Of a stretch of 64,000 bases of DNA, positions 30,106 to 39,628 are shown in pieces. Below the pieces are notes generated by a model. That model was not told where the DNA came from. It saw only the letters and a list, made by a program, of their open reading frames with translations, and did no database searches. Origin of the DNA: Pseudomonas sp. 30_B (GTDB lineage: Bacteria; Pseudomonadota; Gammaproteobacteria; Pseudomonadales; Pseudomonadaceae); contig NZ_JAFGYY010000012.1 in NCBI RefSeq assembly GCF_017491605.1, forward strand, positions 1 through 64,000, read 5' to 3'. Positions within the stretch are counted from its first letter, which is position 1. Every line of letters starts with the position of its first letter. Position numbers and translations under genes: made by a program.

Positions 30106-30780
30106 TCACCGGGCCTGGAGGAGCTGCGCGTTGCTGTTGATGACGCCTTGCACGATCTCGACTCCGCCGTTGATGGCGAACTGAACGCCCATGCAGACGA
30201 GCAGGAAGCCCATCAGCCGGGAAATGGCATCGATGCCGGATTGTCCGGTCATCTTCATGATCCAGTCCGAGGCGCGCAGGCAGAGCCAGAGCGTCAGCGC
30301 CGCCGACAGGAAGATGAGCGGCGGTGCGGTCAGCAGGACCCACTGCGGAAAGCTGGTGCTGTGCTTGATCGTGGCGGAGGAGCTGATGATCATCGCGATG
30401 GTGCCCGGTCCCGCGGTGCTGGGCATGGCGAGGGGGATGAAGGCGAAGCTGGCGCGTTCGGCATTGCCGTCCTGCGCGGCGGCGGCGGGCAGGGGCTGGG
30501 GAAACAGCATCCTGCCGCCGATGATGCAGAGGATGCCGCCGCCGGCGATCCGCAGGCCGGGGATGGAGATGTTGAAGACGTCCATGATCAGTTCGCCGAT
30601 GTAGTAGGTGAACGTCATGATGAGGAACACGTAGAAGGCGGTCAGGAGCGCCTGCTTGTTCTTTTCCTCCCGGCTGAAGCCCTGGGAAAGGGCCAGGAAC
30701 AACGCTACCGTCGTCGGCGGGTTGATCAAGGGCAGTATGGCCAGCAGGCCGAGAACGATAGCGTCGAACAAACTGCTCAT
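30106..30780 (-). CDS. MarC-family (UPF0056) inner-membrane protein
   Basis: 224-aa protein with six predicted hydrophobic segments and the MarC hallmarks [19 protein letters not shown] near the N-terminus, [13 protein letters not shown], and [18 protein letters not shown]. The family's role is not established; the old link to multiple antibiotic resistance was not upheld. It is transcribed in the same direction as the acetyltransferase, with 88 bp between them, and as the lipoprotein gene upstream. Confidence 0.93.
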   Translation of the reverse strand: MSSLFDAIVLGLLAILPLINPPTTVALFLALSQGFSREEKNKQALLTAFYVFLIMTFTYYIGELIMDVFNISIPGLRIAGGGILCIIGGRMLFPQPLPAAAAQDGNAERASFAFIPLAMPSTAGPGTIAMIISSSATIKHSTSFPQWVLLTAPPLIFLSAALTLWLCLRASDWIMKMTGQSGIDAISRLMGFLLVCMGVQFAINGGVEIVQGVINSNAQLLQAR

Positions 30781-30862
30781 ATCCGGGGCGTCCTTGTAGT
30801 GTTCCGGATCGTCTCCGCCGCCTCTGAGTCGCGGAGTTTCACTCTTGCCGCTGCATGACCCG

Positions 30863-31540
30863 CTACCGGCTGAGCATGATACTCAGATCGCTGTTCATTT
30901 CCCTGATGGCCTGCTTGAAATCGTCGGCGGTGATCGCCTGCTTGTCGTTTTCCAGCGTCTTGCCGAATACCTTGCGCACCACGTAGGCCAGCGGCTGACC
31001 GGTCGAGGCATCGCTGATGCTGGCTTCGATATAGAGCTCGGTATTCTGGTCCCGATGCCCGGTGACCGCCGACGTGGCGCCGACGACGGCCGCGATCGGA
31101 ACCACTTCGTACCATTTCATGCCTTCGTTGGAGGCGCTGACGCCGGTGATGGCGGCCTTGATGAACATGGCGCGCTGGCCAGCGGGGACCGACTGCCGAT
31201 TGGGAACGACCCGGTATTGCAGGGCAATGGTTTCCCGCGCGGTGGAACTGGCGTATCTCTGCAGGTCCTGCAGGGTTTGCTGGTTCACCCGCTCCGTCGG
31301 TTTGGGCGCCGGGTACAGCTCAAGCCTGTCGAAGACGACCGTGCTGTAGGCGCGCGGCTGGAAGCCGGGGGCGATCCAGCGCATCACCGGGTGGCCATTG
31401 GGTGATGTCGCTTCCTTGAGCCCGGAGTAGTCGGGCAGGAAGCCGGAGTACTGGTCCTGCTCCGTGACCTGCGAAACACAGGCGCTGAGCAGCAGGCTGC
31501 TGAAGAGGGCGCAGAGAAGCGTTCTGGCGATTCGGCTCAT
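30863..31540 (-). CDS. DUF3313-type lipoprotein
   Basis: 225-aa secreted lipoprotein with signal peptide and lipobox LLSAC (Cys at about 21). The mature start [12 protein letters not shown] and the body [11 protein letters not shown] ... [20 protein letters not shown] match the DUF3313 family of unknown function. It is probably anchored in the outer membrane, since the residue after Cys is not Asp. It precedes the MarC-family gene on the same strand. Confidence 0.88.
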   Translation of the reverse strand: MSRIARTLLCALFSSLLLSACVSQVTEQDQYSGFLPDYSGLKEATSPNGHPVMRWIAPGFQPRAYSTVVFDRLELYPAPKPTERVNQQTLQDLQRYASSTARETIALQYRVVPNRQSVPAGQRAMFIKAAITGVSASNEGMKWYEVVPIAAVVGATSAVTGHRDQNTELYIEASISDASTGQPLAYVVRKVFGKTLENDKQAITADDFKQAIREMNSDLSIMLSR

Positions 31541-32023
31541 GATGGGATTTCCTCGGCTACGGTCGGGCGCATTGGGAACTGAAGCTCTTGTTTCTGCTGG
31601 CGATCTTCATGCCGACGGCCAATACCTCAGCGGGAGCATCGACCCGGTTCCAGGTGGTCGACGCAGGTAGCCGTATTGGTTTTTGTGAGCAGAATCGCGA
31701 AGAAGTTTAGGCGCGATTTTGTCCCTGGCCACCGAGGAGCGTGCCCGCGCCATCGAATCGGATCCGTTCGATCCAGGGGCGGTCGGCCGTTGCGGCGTCA
31801 GGCAGATCCGGCGTTCATCAATGCGTTGATCCCGCCGACTGGAGGGATTCTGTTCGTCATGGCCAGGCGCGAGTTGGCACCAGCGTCTTTACTTGCGTGG
31901 AGACGTCGATTTTTCGCGGTGACGCCGATAGCCGAGTACCTCCTGTACGACGGCTTCTTCAACCCTGACTCAGTGAGCAAACGGTGGATGGTACGACCCG
32001 TCCGCCGCCGTGGAGAGGGCGCG
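31541..32023. other. Intergenic region with degraded coding traces
   Basis: 483 bp. At 31573-31710 the plus strand encodes a signal-peptide-like stretch (LLFLLAIFMPTANTSAG) then FQVVDAGSRIGF, which looks like the start of a YceI-family protein, followed by a stop. No continuation is recognised. The rest of the region has no credible gene. Confidence 0.3.
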
Positions 32024-32683
32024 ATGGACAGACCGCGAGTTGGCACCTGGCAAAGAGTCCTCGATCCCGTGGATCGCGTGACCGAAGTGATTTTCGGCCT
32101 GCTGATGGCCATGACGTTCATCGGCTCGCTGAGCGTTGCGACGGCGGGGCGCGAAGAGGCGCGCACCATGCTGATTGCGGCCCTGGGCTGCAACCTCGCC
32201 TGGGGCCTGGCCGATGCCGTCATCTACCTGCTGCGGACCTGGACCGAGCGCACGCGCAGCCGGACCCTCCTGTCCCGCCTGGGCGGCGGTGCTGACCCAC
32301 GCGAAGGCCAGGGCCTGATCGCCGATGCCTTGCCGCCGCGCATCGCCGAGGCGGCGGGGACGGACGCCCTGGAGATGCTGCGCATGCGCCTGCTGGCCAA
32401 CGCCGCGCCGATTCGCGCACGGCTGGACCTGGAGGATATCAAGGGGGCGCTGGGCACCTTCCTGCTGGTGGTGCTGGCGACCTTTCCGCTGGTCATCCCG
32501 TTCCTGCTGACCGACCACACCGGAACGGCCATACGCCTCTCCAACCTGGTGGCCCTGGGGATGCTGTTCATCTCCGGCTGGATTCTGGCCCATTACTCCG
32601 GCGGCACGCCCTGGGTGGGCGGCGGGGCGCTGGCGGTCGTGGGTACGGCCCTGCTGTTCGCCATCATCGCCCTGGGTGGCTGA
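32024..32683 (+). CDS. VIT1/CCC1-like membrane protein
   Basis: 219-aa protein with about five hydrophobic segments. The first (PVDRVTEVIFGLLMAMTFIGSLSVAT) and the later GALGTFLLVVLATFPLVIPFLL and GGTPWVGGGALAVVGTALLFAIIALGG match bacterial proteins annotated as VIT-family or hypothetical integral membrane proteins. A metal-transport role is possible but not shown. The start at 32024 follows GGAGAGGG; the frame stays open upstream, but that part looks non-coding. It is a single gene between the DUF3313 lipoprotein and the CadC-like regulator. Confidence 0.75.
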   Translation: MDRPRVGTWQRVLDPVDRVTEVIFGLLMAMTFIGSLSVATAGREEARTMLIAALGCNLAWGLADAVIYLLRTWTERTRSRTLLSRLGGGADPREGQGLIADALPPRIAEAAGTDALEMLRMRLLANAAPIRARLDLEDIKGALGTFLLVVLATFPLVIPFLLTDHTGTAIRLSNLVALGMLFISGWILAHYSGGTPWVGGGALAVVGTALLFAIIALGG

Positions 32684-32873
32684 TGCGTTGCGTTGCGTGG
32701 CAGGCGGGCTGCCTGCTTGCGAGTCGCTCTGAATAGCAGCGCAGGCGGCGGTCTTCCCGCTCAGCGCCTGGTCCCGGTGCCGATTCGGCCAATGCGAGCC
32801 GGCCCGGCAGCGTGTTGAAATACCGGAACAAGTTCACTGGATTACCTGCATAACGATGGCCGGACCGACCAGG

Positions 32874-33671
32874 ATGAGTCGATTCCTCATAAATCACTGC
32901 GTGATGTTCGATACCGACAATTTCACGCTTCAGCGTTGGCCCGACGACGCGCAAGAGCCGCAGCGTCTGGGCGTATTCGCCAGCCGGTGCCTGCTCCAGC
33001 TGCTCCTGTCCCAGGCGGTGGTGGTGGGCAAGCGTGATCTGATGGAGGGGGCCTGGGGCAAGTTCGGCCTAGAGGTGACGGAGAACAGCCTTGCCCAGGT
33101 TGTCCGTCAGTTGCGCGTGGCCTTCGAGGCGATCCTGCCCGGGCAGGAATGCATCATCACCGTGCCGCGGATCGGCTACCGGTTGAGCGAGCGTTTGAGT
33201 TGGCAGGCGTACGAGTCGTGCGACGCTGCGCCCACTGCGCTGGTCGAGGAAGAACTGGCGGCACCGCTTGCGTCCCTTCCACCAGCCGAGCAGGAGGGGC
33301 GCCGGCATACGCATTGGCCGATCGGGCGATGGATTCTCGCAACCCTGGTACTCGGCATCCTTGCTTATCTGGCGGGAGCCCTTTTGCCGACCCCTGGATT
33401 GAAAATGGCACCCTTGTCGTTCGCCGCGCCATTGAAGCAGGAGGACGTGCTGATCTATCTGCCCACCGGCAATTCCGAGCCGACGGTGCAGGAGCTGCGA
33501 CGGTGGCGCGAGCAGGCCCTGCACGTGGCACGACTGGCGCAATGGCACGCCACGCCGTTGCACCTGTACCTGCTGGCGCCGCAGAAGACACAGGGCTTCC
33601 TGTGCACCGCGCCGTTGCTGGATGAACGCGGCAAATGCCTGGGAATGCTTCCCTATGAAATCACCTACTAG
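32874..33671 (+). CDS. CadC/ToxR-like membrane-bound transcriptional regulator
   Basis: 265-aa one-component regulator. The N-terminal winged helix is OmpR-type (FASRCLLQLLLSQAVVVGKRDLMEGAWG...SLAQVVRQLRVAFEAILPGQECIITVPRIGYRL, residues 1-105). A transmembrane helix follows at about 150-170 (WILATLVLGILAYLAGALL), then a ~95-residue periplasmic part with two cysteines. Such proteins bind DNA from the membrane. It overlaps the next gene by 17 bases, an arrangement like ToxR-ToxS and MarT-FidL. The target genes are unknown. Confidence 0.88.
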   Translation: MSRFLINHCVMFDTDNFTLQRWPDDAQEPQRLGVFASRCLLQLLLSQAVVVGKRDLMEGAWGKFGLEVTENSLAQVVRQLRVAFEAILPGQECIITVPRIGYRLSERLSWQAYESCDAAPTALVEEELAAPLASLPPAEQEGRRHTHWPIGRWILATLVLGILAYLAGALLPTPGLKMAPLSFAAPLKQEDVLIYLPTGNSEPTVQELRRWREQALHVARLAQWHATPLHLYLLAPQKTQGFLCTAPLLDERGKCLGMLPYEITY

Positions 33672-34182
33672 CACCTTGGCGCCGGTCCTGGCGGGCATGC
33701 TCGCATTGCTGGGAATGGTGGCGGCCTATGTGTTCGGCGCCATGCAACAGCGCGAGGATGTCTGGTGCTCCAGCCAGTTCGTCCAGCCGCTGGACGCCGG
33801 TGGGCAGCCGCGCTGGCTGCTGGCACAACTCATGCTGGAGCTGGGCTCCGATGGACAGGGCGCTTTGCGTATCCGCGGGCGGGTGCTCGATGACGAGGGA
33901 AAGGTTCAGGCGTACATGCACCGCTACGCGGCGTTGCGCTATAGCCGTGACGGGGCCCGCCTGCGGCTGTCCGTCGAGCGCGCCGGACGAAGCCGCACGG
34001 ACAGCCTTGCCGATAGCCAGATTCCCATGATCAGCCTGAGCCTGTTCCAGCCCGGCGCCGAGATAGGCTTGCGCCTGGAGCGGTTGGGCAGTTCGGCCTA
34101 CCTGATCGACAACGGTCTGGGGAGCAAGTACTACTGCAAGGTCACGCCTGCGCAGCTTGCAGATGCCGGGGAGCCGGAATAG
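33655..34182 (+). CDS. FidL/ToxS-like membrane partner of the CadC-like regulator
   Basis: 175-aa protein with one N-terminal membrane helix (LAPVLAGMLALLGMVAAYVFG) and a periplasmic domain with Cys near both ends (DVWCSSQF and KYYCKVT). Sequence similarity is faint, but size, topology, and the 17-base overlap with the regulator gene resemble FidL and ToxS, which bind and stabilise the periplasmic part of their regulator. The ATG at 33655 is inside the end of the regulator gene, so translation is probably coupled. Confidence 0.7.
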   Translation: MKSPTSTLAPVLAGMLALLGMVAAYVFGAMQQREDVWCSSQFVQPLDAGGQPRWLLAQLMLELGSDGQGALRIRGRVLDDEGKVQAYMHRYAALRYSRDGARLRLSVERAGRSRTDSLADSQIPMISLSLFQPGAEIGLRLERLGSSAYLIDNGLGSKYYCKVTPAQLADAGEPE

Positions 34183-34329
34183 CTGACGTGCCCTGGGTGA
34201 TCGCCGGCAGAGTCGACCGTAGTCGCGTGAGCTCGGCATCGTCGACGACGAGAATGGCCGTTTCGGCTGTCATCACGAGGAATCCTCCTGAGTCCGCAGG
34301 GCAGGGGGGCTCGGTACGTTGATGAGGCG

Positions 34330-35475
34330 TCAGGCCTCCACCGCTGTGGCCAGCGAGTGATAGTCCCGCTTTGCCTGCAGGCTTTCTTCGGTGTCCGCGA
34401 AGCGCCGGGCGATGTCCCTGAAGAGGTCTTCCACGGCGAGAAAGGCCACGACGACATCCGGATCGAAATGCGTGCCGCTGCCTTCGCGTATGACGTCCAC
34501 CGCCTTGGCGTGGGGCATCTCGGGCTTGTAGATGCGGCGACTGATGATCGCGTCGTAGACATCGGCCACGGCCATCAGCCGGGCGCCAAGGGGGATGGCC
34601 TCGCCGGCCAGGCCCTGGGGGTAGCCGGTGCCGTCCCAGCGTTCGTGATGGCAGAGGACGATCTGCTTGGCCGTCTCCAGGAACGGAATCGATTGGCCGA
34701 GCAACGCCTCGGCGTTGGCGAGTGCGCGATAGCCCAGCTCGGGGTGGCGCTTCATGACGTCGTACTCGGCAGGCTCCAGGCGTCCTGGCTTGAGCAGTAT
34801 CCGGTCGGGAATGCCGACTTTGCCGATGTTGTGCAAGGGTGCCGACTTGAACAGGCGCTCGATGGCCGCGGGGCTGAGTTGCGCGGCGAAGCGAGGGTGT
34901 TCCCGCAGGTGCTCGGCCAGGGTTCTTACATAATGCTGTGTGCGCAGCAGATGGTTGCCGGTTTCGTTGTCGCGGGTTTCCGCCAGGGAGGCCAGCGCCA
35001 GGATGGTCACGTCGTGGGTCGCTTCCAGTTCCCGGGTGCGGGCGCGCACTTCGCGGTCGAGGCGGTCGTTCTGTTCGTGCAACTGGTCCTTGGCCTGCTT
35101 CAGGCGCAACTGGGTCGCCAGGCGGGCCAGCAGGATCGGCGGGACAATCGGCTTGTGCAGATAGTCATTGGCGCCGAATGCCAGTCCGGAGCGCTCGTCG
35201 TCGACTTCATGCTGCGCCGTGAGGAACAGGACCGGCACATCCCGGCTGCGTGGATTGCTTCTGATGCGGCTGCAGACTTCATAGCCGTCCATCCCCGGCA
35301 TCATGACATCGAGCAGGACCAGATCAGGGGTGTGCTGCTCGATGAGACTCAAGGCCTTTTCGCCGCAGGTGGTCACGCGGACGTGGTAGTCATCCAGCAA
35401 CAGCGAGCTGATCAGGCTCAGGTTGTCCGGCATATCGTCCACCACCAGCACGCTGGGTTTTCTTGTATTGAGCAT
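34330..35475 (-). CDS. Response regulator with HD-GYP domain (altered HD motif)
   Basis: 381-aa two-component regulator. The receiver domain (VLVVDDMPDN ... LVLLDVMMPGMDGYEV, phospho-acceptor Asp in LLDV; residues 5-125) is followed by a coiled linker and an HD-GYP domain (160-370), which in this family hydrolyses cyclic di-GMP. The GYP part HHERWDGTGYP is intact, but the HD pair reads LHNIGKVGIPD: Asp, a metal ligand, is Asn. Activity may be lost or altered. The start at 35475 follows AGAGGA; an ATG 12 codons upstream lacks a ribosome binding site. The gene follows the hybrid kinase on the same strand and is its likely partner. Confidence 0.93.
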   Translation of the reverse strand: MLNTRKPSVLVVDDMPDNLSLISSLLLDDYHVRVTTCGEKALSLIEQHTPDLVLLDVMMPGMDGYEVCSRIRSNPRSRDVPVLFLTAQHEVDDERSGLAFGANDYLHKPIVPPILLARLATQLRLKQAKDQLHEQNDRLDREVRARTRELEATHDVTILALASLAETRDNETGNHLLRTQHYVRTLAEHLREHPRFAAQLSPAAIERLFKSAPLHNIGKVGIPDRILLKPGRLEPAEYDVMKRHPELGYRALANAEALLGQSIPFLETAKQIVLCHHERWDGTGYPQGLAGEAIPLGARLMAVADVYDAIISRRIYKPEMPHAKAVDVIREGSGTHFDPDVVVAFLAVEDLFRDIARRFADTEESLQAKRDYHSLATAVEA

Positions 35476-35588
35476 CGGCTGCTGTCCTCTGAATGCATGG
35501 CTCCCGTGCATTAGGCACGGGACCGCCTCAGGCTGCTCTGAGATGTCCTGATTACCGCTGAATCACCCTGAAAAGTTCTGAAGACCGT

Positions 35589-38500
35589 CTAGGACAAGGG
35601 TTGTGGCGGAGTCATGAAGGCCTTCAGGTTTTCCCTGGCCTGCTCGAAGTCGAAGCACGACAGGGCCGTATCCAGCAGCCGTCCGCGAACCCGGCAGGCG
35701 GCGTTGAACAGGGCACGGTGTTCCTGGAACAGGCTGATGACGGTGGCGTCATGGTCACCCAGCAGGTCGTCGAGGCGTCCGGCGATGATCGGCAGTTCGC
35801 TCAGGTCGAGTTCGGTCGAGGTGGGTGGGGCCGGTTCGTCCGGCAGGCAGCGAGCCAGGCTTGCCAGCAAAGTTCCCAGCGTCCGCGCCAGTCGATCGAG
35901 CTGGGAGGACGCCTGAGCCGGATCGGCCTCTGCCGCAATGGACTGCTCCAGCGCCGCGGCGAGCTCCGCTACCGCCTCGGCGCCTATATTGGCGGAGGCG
36001 CCCTTGCAGGAGTGCGCCAGCAGTCGTGCCTGCCGCTGGTCGCCGCCGTCGAGCGCTTGCTGCAGCCCGTCCAGCAGCGCGGGCTGGGTAGCCACGTACT
36101 TGCGCAACAAGGTCTCGTACAGCGCCTGCTTGCCCAGCATGCGGTACAGGGCGGCGCCGGTGTTCAATCCGGCCTGTCCCAGGGCTTCGAGATCGAGCTG
36201 GACGGCGGTCTCGACGGGGGCCGCGCCTGCCGGCGTGCTCAGGTATTCGGCCAGCCAGCGGCGCAGCACATCGAACAGGACACTGGGTTCCAGGGGTTTG
36301 CTGATGAAGTCGTTCATGCCGGCGGCAAGGCATTTTTCCCGATCCGACTTCAGGGCATTGGCCGTCATCGCGATGACCGGCAGGTTCTTCCATGTGTCCC
36401 GCCGACGCAGTTGCAGGCAGCAACCCACACCGTCGAGTACGGGCATCTGCATGTCCATGAGCACGAGGTGATACGGCTGCTCTTCCAGGCGCTTCAGGGC
36501 GATCTGGCCGTTATCGGCGATGTCGACATGGCAACCGGTGGCACTCAGCAGTTCACTGGCAACCTGCTGGTTCAGCTCGTTGTCTTCCACCAGGAGGATA
36601 TGCGCGCCGATGAACTGGGGGATCGCCAGCGCCTGCCGGGATTCTTCCTCCTCAGGGCTGGAAGTGGCCTCCGTCAGGTTCGCGGTAAAGCTGAAACAGC
36701 TGCCCACGTCCGGGGTGCTGCTGATCCCGACCCCGCCGCCCATCAGTTCGCTCAGCTGCCGGGCAATGGCCAGGCCGAGACCGGTACCGCCGTAACGGCG
36801 GGTAGTGGTTGCATCCGCCTGCCGGAAGCTCTGGAAGGCCCGCGAGCACTGTTCGGGGCTCATGCCGATGCCGGTGTCGCTGACGCGGAAGCGCACGAGC
36901 AGGCGCTCCTCGGGCTGCGGTGAACCATCGACGCGCACCTCGACATGCCCCTGCTCGGTGAACTTGACGGCGTTGCTCAGGTAGTTGAGCAGAATCTGGC
37001 GCAGCCGCAGGGGGTCTCCGGACAGCCGCTCCGGCAGGCTTTCATCAATCTCGACGAACAGATCCAGGCCCTTTCGCTCGATATCCGGACGCACCTGGTC
37101 AGTCACCTCCAGGAGTAGCCGGTGCAACGAGAAGTCCTGGATGTCCAGTTCCATCTTGCCGGCTTCGATCTTGGAAAAGTCGAGAATATCGTTGATCACG
37201 CCAAGAAGATGCCGATTGGCGCCCTGGACCTTGCTCAGGTAGTCGCGTTGCTGCACGTCGAGGGTGGTCTGTGAAAGCAGGTGGGTCATGCCGATGATGG
37301 CATTCATGGGCGTGCGGATTTCGTGGCTCATGTTCGCCAGGAAATCGGCCTTGAGCTGGGCGGCTTCTTCGGCCAGTTGGCGGGCTTCTGCCATTTCCAG
37401 CCTGGCGGCGTGCTGGAGACTGGCATCCTCGACAATCCAGATCGAGCCTTCGCGCAAATCCCGGGACTTCACCGCCCTGGCGCTGATGGCAGCGAAGAAA
37501 TGCGTGCCGTCGGGCCGGTAGACCGGCAACTCCCGATGGAATATTTCGCCATGGGCCAGTCGCCGCCGGATTTCCTGCTCCAGCGCCGCCAGGTTGTCGG
37601 GATGCGCCCAGCTGGTCGGGCTGGTGCCAATCAAGGCGTCCGCCTGCTGGCCGAAGAGCTCGTGCAGCCGCGGGTTTGCCTGGATGATCAGTCCGTCGCG
37701 AACGAAGGCGATACCGTGCGGGGCTGAATTGAACATGGCCTGACGGTGCTCGTGCGCCCTGGCCAGGCTGAGCTCCTGGGCCCGGCTCTGGGTCATGTCA
37801 CGAACCACCACGCACAGCGAGCGGCCACGGCCATCCAGCGATGGCAGGTCAGACAGGCGAATCTCGATGGGGAATTCCGATCCATCCCGGCGCAGGGCGA
37901 TGCTGTCCTGGCGCAGGTTCTGCCGGGTTCGCAGATACACCTCCAGCATCATCGCCAGCGCCTTCCACTGGTCACGCGGAACCAGTGTCTTGAAGTGCCG
38001 GCCCTGCAATTCATCCTGCCGGTAGCCGAAGATGTGCTCGCCCTCGGCATTGGCCAGGGTGACGCACCCGGACTCATCGAAGACCATCAGGGCATCGGGT
38101 GCGGCCTGGATGATGCCGCGATACCAGTTTTCGGTTGCGGTCAGGGTCAGTTGCCGGTCTTCCAGGTTGGTCAGAAGCTGCTTCTGGTATTCGCGCTGCT
38201 GCTGGATCGCGAGCAGCTGCCCCAGCGCCGGTGCCAGGCGCTGCATCAGCATCTGCTGTTCGGGGCCACACGGGGTGGAGAACGTCAGCTCCAGCACCGC
38301 GAGCTCCTGATTGGCGTGGCTCAGGGGCAGCAGCACGCGCTCGGGGTGGGCGTTGTCGTCCGTTGCCGGTGTCGGCAGCAGCCGCACATCGCTGCACAGC
38401 AGCATGGCGCCCAATTGCCGGCCCAGTTCGGCGGCAAAGTCGTCCCGGGTGACCCGTTCCTGGAGGGCGACGCCCAGCTCGCTCAGGCAACGGTCGCCCC

Positions 38501-39275
38501 AGGCGCGCTGCTCAGCCTGCCGATTGACCGCCCGGTAGTCGTCCATGGCCTTTGCCAGGTTGCGTATTTCACTGAGCGCACAGGGGGAGGCGATCCTTTG
38601 CAGAGGCAGGCCCAGCTGCAGGTTCCGGGTCTGTCGGGTGAGACTGAGCAGGGGCCGGACCAGGCGGTAGCGCAGCAGGAATATCCCGGTGATGAGGGCA
38701 ATAAGCCACAGCACCTGCATGCCCAGCGAAAGCAGATGGGCCAGGCGGGCATATTCGCGGGTGACCAGCACTTGCTGGTCCAGGCGACTGTTGGCGCTTT
38801 TTCTGAGCTGGCCGATCAGGTCGCTGATACGCGCTTCGCTGGCGATGTAAGGGGTGTCGTCCAGCATTTCCATGGGCTTGGCCTGGGTACGAGTCCGCAT
38901 GGCCTCCACTTCCACCAGCCCCTGGGCTGCGTTGATCCGCTTGATGTCCTCCAGGAGGGCCCGCTCCTTGTCGAGCAGATTCATCGATAGCAGGCGTTCC
39001 ACTGCCTTCTCGAACGTCTGGCGCTGATCGCTCTCGCCGGTGTGCGCCCGAAGGAACATGGCATCACCCGTGGCCATGAACTGCCGGGCAAGCTGGGTAA
39101 GTCGCTGATTGCCTTCGAACAGGGTCGCAGTCAGGTCCGCGACGGCGTCGCGCTCCTGTTCGGTCTGAATGGCATGGCGATAATTCCTGTCGGCGAGCCA
39201 GGTGGTGAAGAGGCTGCCGCTACACATCAGGACAATGCCAACAGTCAGCAGCCGGCTCAGACGGTCGAGACTCAT
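35589..39275 (-). CDS. Hybrid sensor histidine kinase with receiver and HPt domains
   Basis: 1228-aa inner-membrane kinase. In order: first TM helix (about 10-28), periplasmic sensor (30-180), second TM helix (185-205), HAMP-like linker, GAF-like region, two PAS domains (about 385-510 and 510-630), HisKA with the phospho-acceptor in FLANMSHEIRTPMNAIIGM (about 660), HATPase (SNAVKFTEQ, DTGIGM, GGTGLGLAI), receiver domain (HILLVEDNELN...LVLMDMQMPVLDG) and C-terminal HPt (ARLLAHSCKGASANIGA). All phosphorelay residues are present. The HD-GYP response regulator gene lies 113 bp downstream on the same strand. The signal is unknown. Confidence 0.94.
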   Translation of the reverse strand: MSLDRLSRLLTVGIVLMCSGSLFTTWLADRNYRHAIQTEQERDAVADLTATLFEGNQRLTQLARQFMATGDAMFLRAHTGESDQRQTFEKAVERLLSMNLLDKERALLEDIKRINAAQGLVEVEAMRTRTQAKPMEMLDDTPYIASEARISDLIGQLRKSANSRLDQQVLVTREYARLAHLLSLGMQVLWLIALITGIFLLRYRLVRPLLSLTRQTRNLQLGLPLQRIASPCALSEIRNLAKAMDDYRAVNRQAEQRAWGDRCLSELGVALQERVTRDDFAAELGRQLGAMLLCSDVRLLPTPATDDNAHPERVLLPLSHANQELAVLELTFSTPCGPEQQMLMQRLAPALGQLLAIQQQREYQKQLLTNLEDRQLTLTATENWYRGIIQAAPDALMVFDESGCVTLANAEGEHIFGYRQDELQGRHFKTLVPRDQWKALAMMLEVYLRTRQNLRQDSIALRRDGSEFPIEIRLSDLPSLDGRGRSLCVVVRDMTQSRAQELSLARAHEHRQAMFNSAPHGIAFVRDGLIIQANPRLHELFGQQADALIGTSPTSWAHPDNLAALEQEIRRRLAHGEIFHRELPVYRPDGTHFFAAISARAVKSRDLREGSIWIVEDASLQHAARLEMAEARQLAEEAAQLKADFLANMSHEIRTPMNAIIGMTHLLSQTTLDVQQRDYLSKVQGANRHLLGVINDILDFSKIEAGKMELDIQDFSLHRLLLEVTDQVRPDIERKGLDLFVEIDESLPERLSGDPLRLRQILLNYLSNAVKFTEQGHVEVRVDGSPQPEERLLVRFRVSDTGIGMSPEQCSRAFQSFRQADATTTRRYGGTGLGLAIARQLSELMGGGVGISSTPDVGSCFSFTANLTEATSSPEEEESRQALAIPQFIGAHILLVEDNELNQQVASELLSATGCHVDIADNGQIALKRLEEQPYHLVLMDMQMPVLDGVGCCLQLRRRDTWKNLPVIAMTANALKSDREKCLAAGMNDFISKPLEPSVLFDVLRRWLAEYLSTPAGAAPVETAVQLDLEALGQAGLNTGAALYRMLGKQALYETLLRKYVATQPALLDGLQQALDGGDQRQARLLAHSCKGASANIGAEAVAELAAALEQSIAAEADPAQASSQLDRLARTLGTLLASLARCLPDEPAPPTSTELDLSELPIIAGRLDDLLGDHDATVISLFQEHRALFNAACRVRGRLLDTALSCFDFEQARENLKAFMTPPQPLS

Positions 39276-39628
39276 GCATGACGCTCCGCAAAGAAAAATA
39301 CTGCTCCGCCCCGCACGGGATCGGGCTGGACGCAGTAACGCATGCGGCAGGTGCCTCAGTTATGAAAAGCCATGAATTTGCGGTGATTTACCCTGAATGG
39401 CTATGAAACCGGTGTGCCGCCGGCTGATTGCGAGAAGCCCGCGTCGCGCAGGACCCAGGGTTCGACAGGGGGCGAAGAGCAGGCGTCCGTATCCAGGTCA
39501 GATTCGGAGAAGGGCTTGGCTAGCCCTCCATGCTGTCCGGTTGATCCCCCCTGTTGCTGCATTCAATAAATGATTGATGAAGGACGTTCCAGGCGGCGGG
39601 GAGGCGCACCCTCGTCGCTATCGGCCGA
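39276..39628. other. Intergenic region between the hybrid kinase and benE
   Basis: 353 bp between two genes on the minus strand. It should contain the kinase promoter next to 39276. No clear palindrome, terminator or gene remnant was recognised. Confidence 0.4.

Noticed and set aside
31676..32023. N-terminal extension of the VIT1-like protein
   Set aside because: The frame is open, but the extra ~116 residues look like random Arg/Pro-rich translation. GGAGAGGG before ATG 32024 marks the better start.
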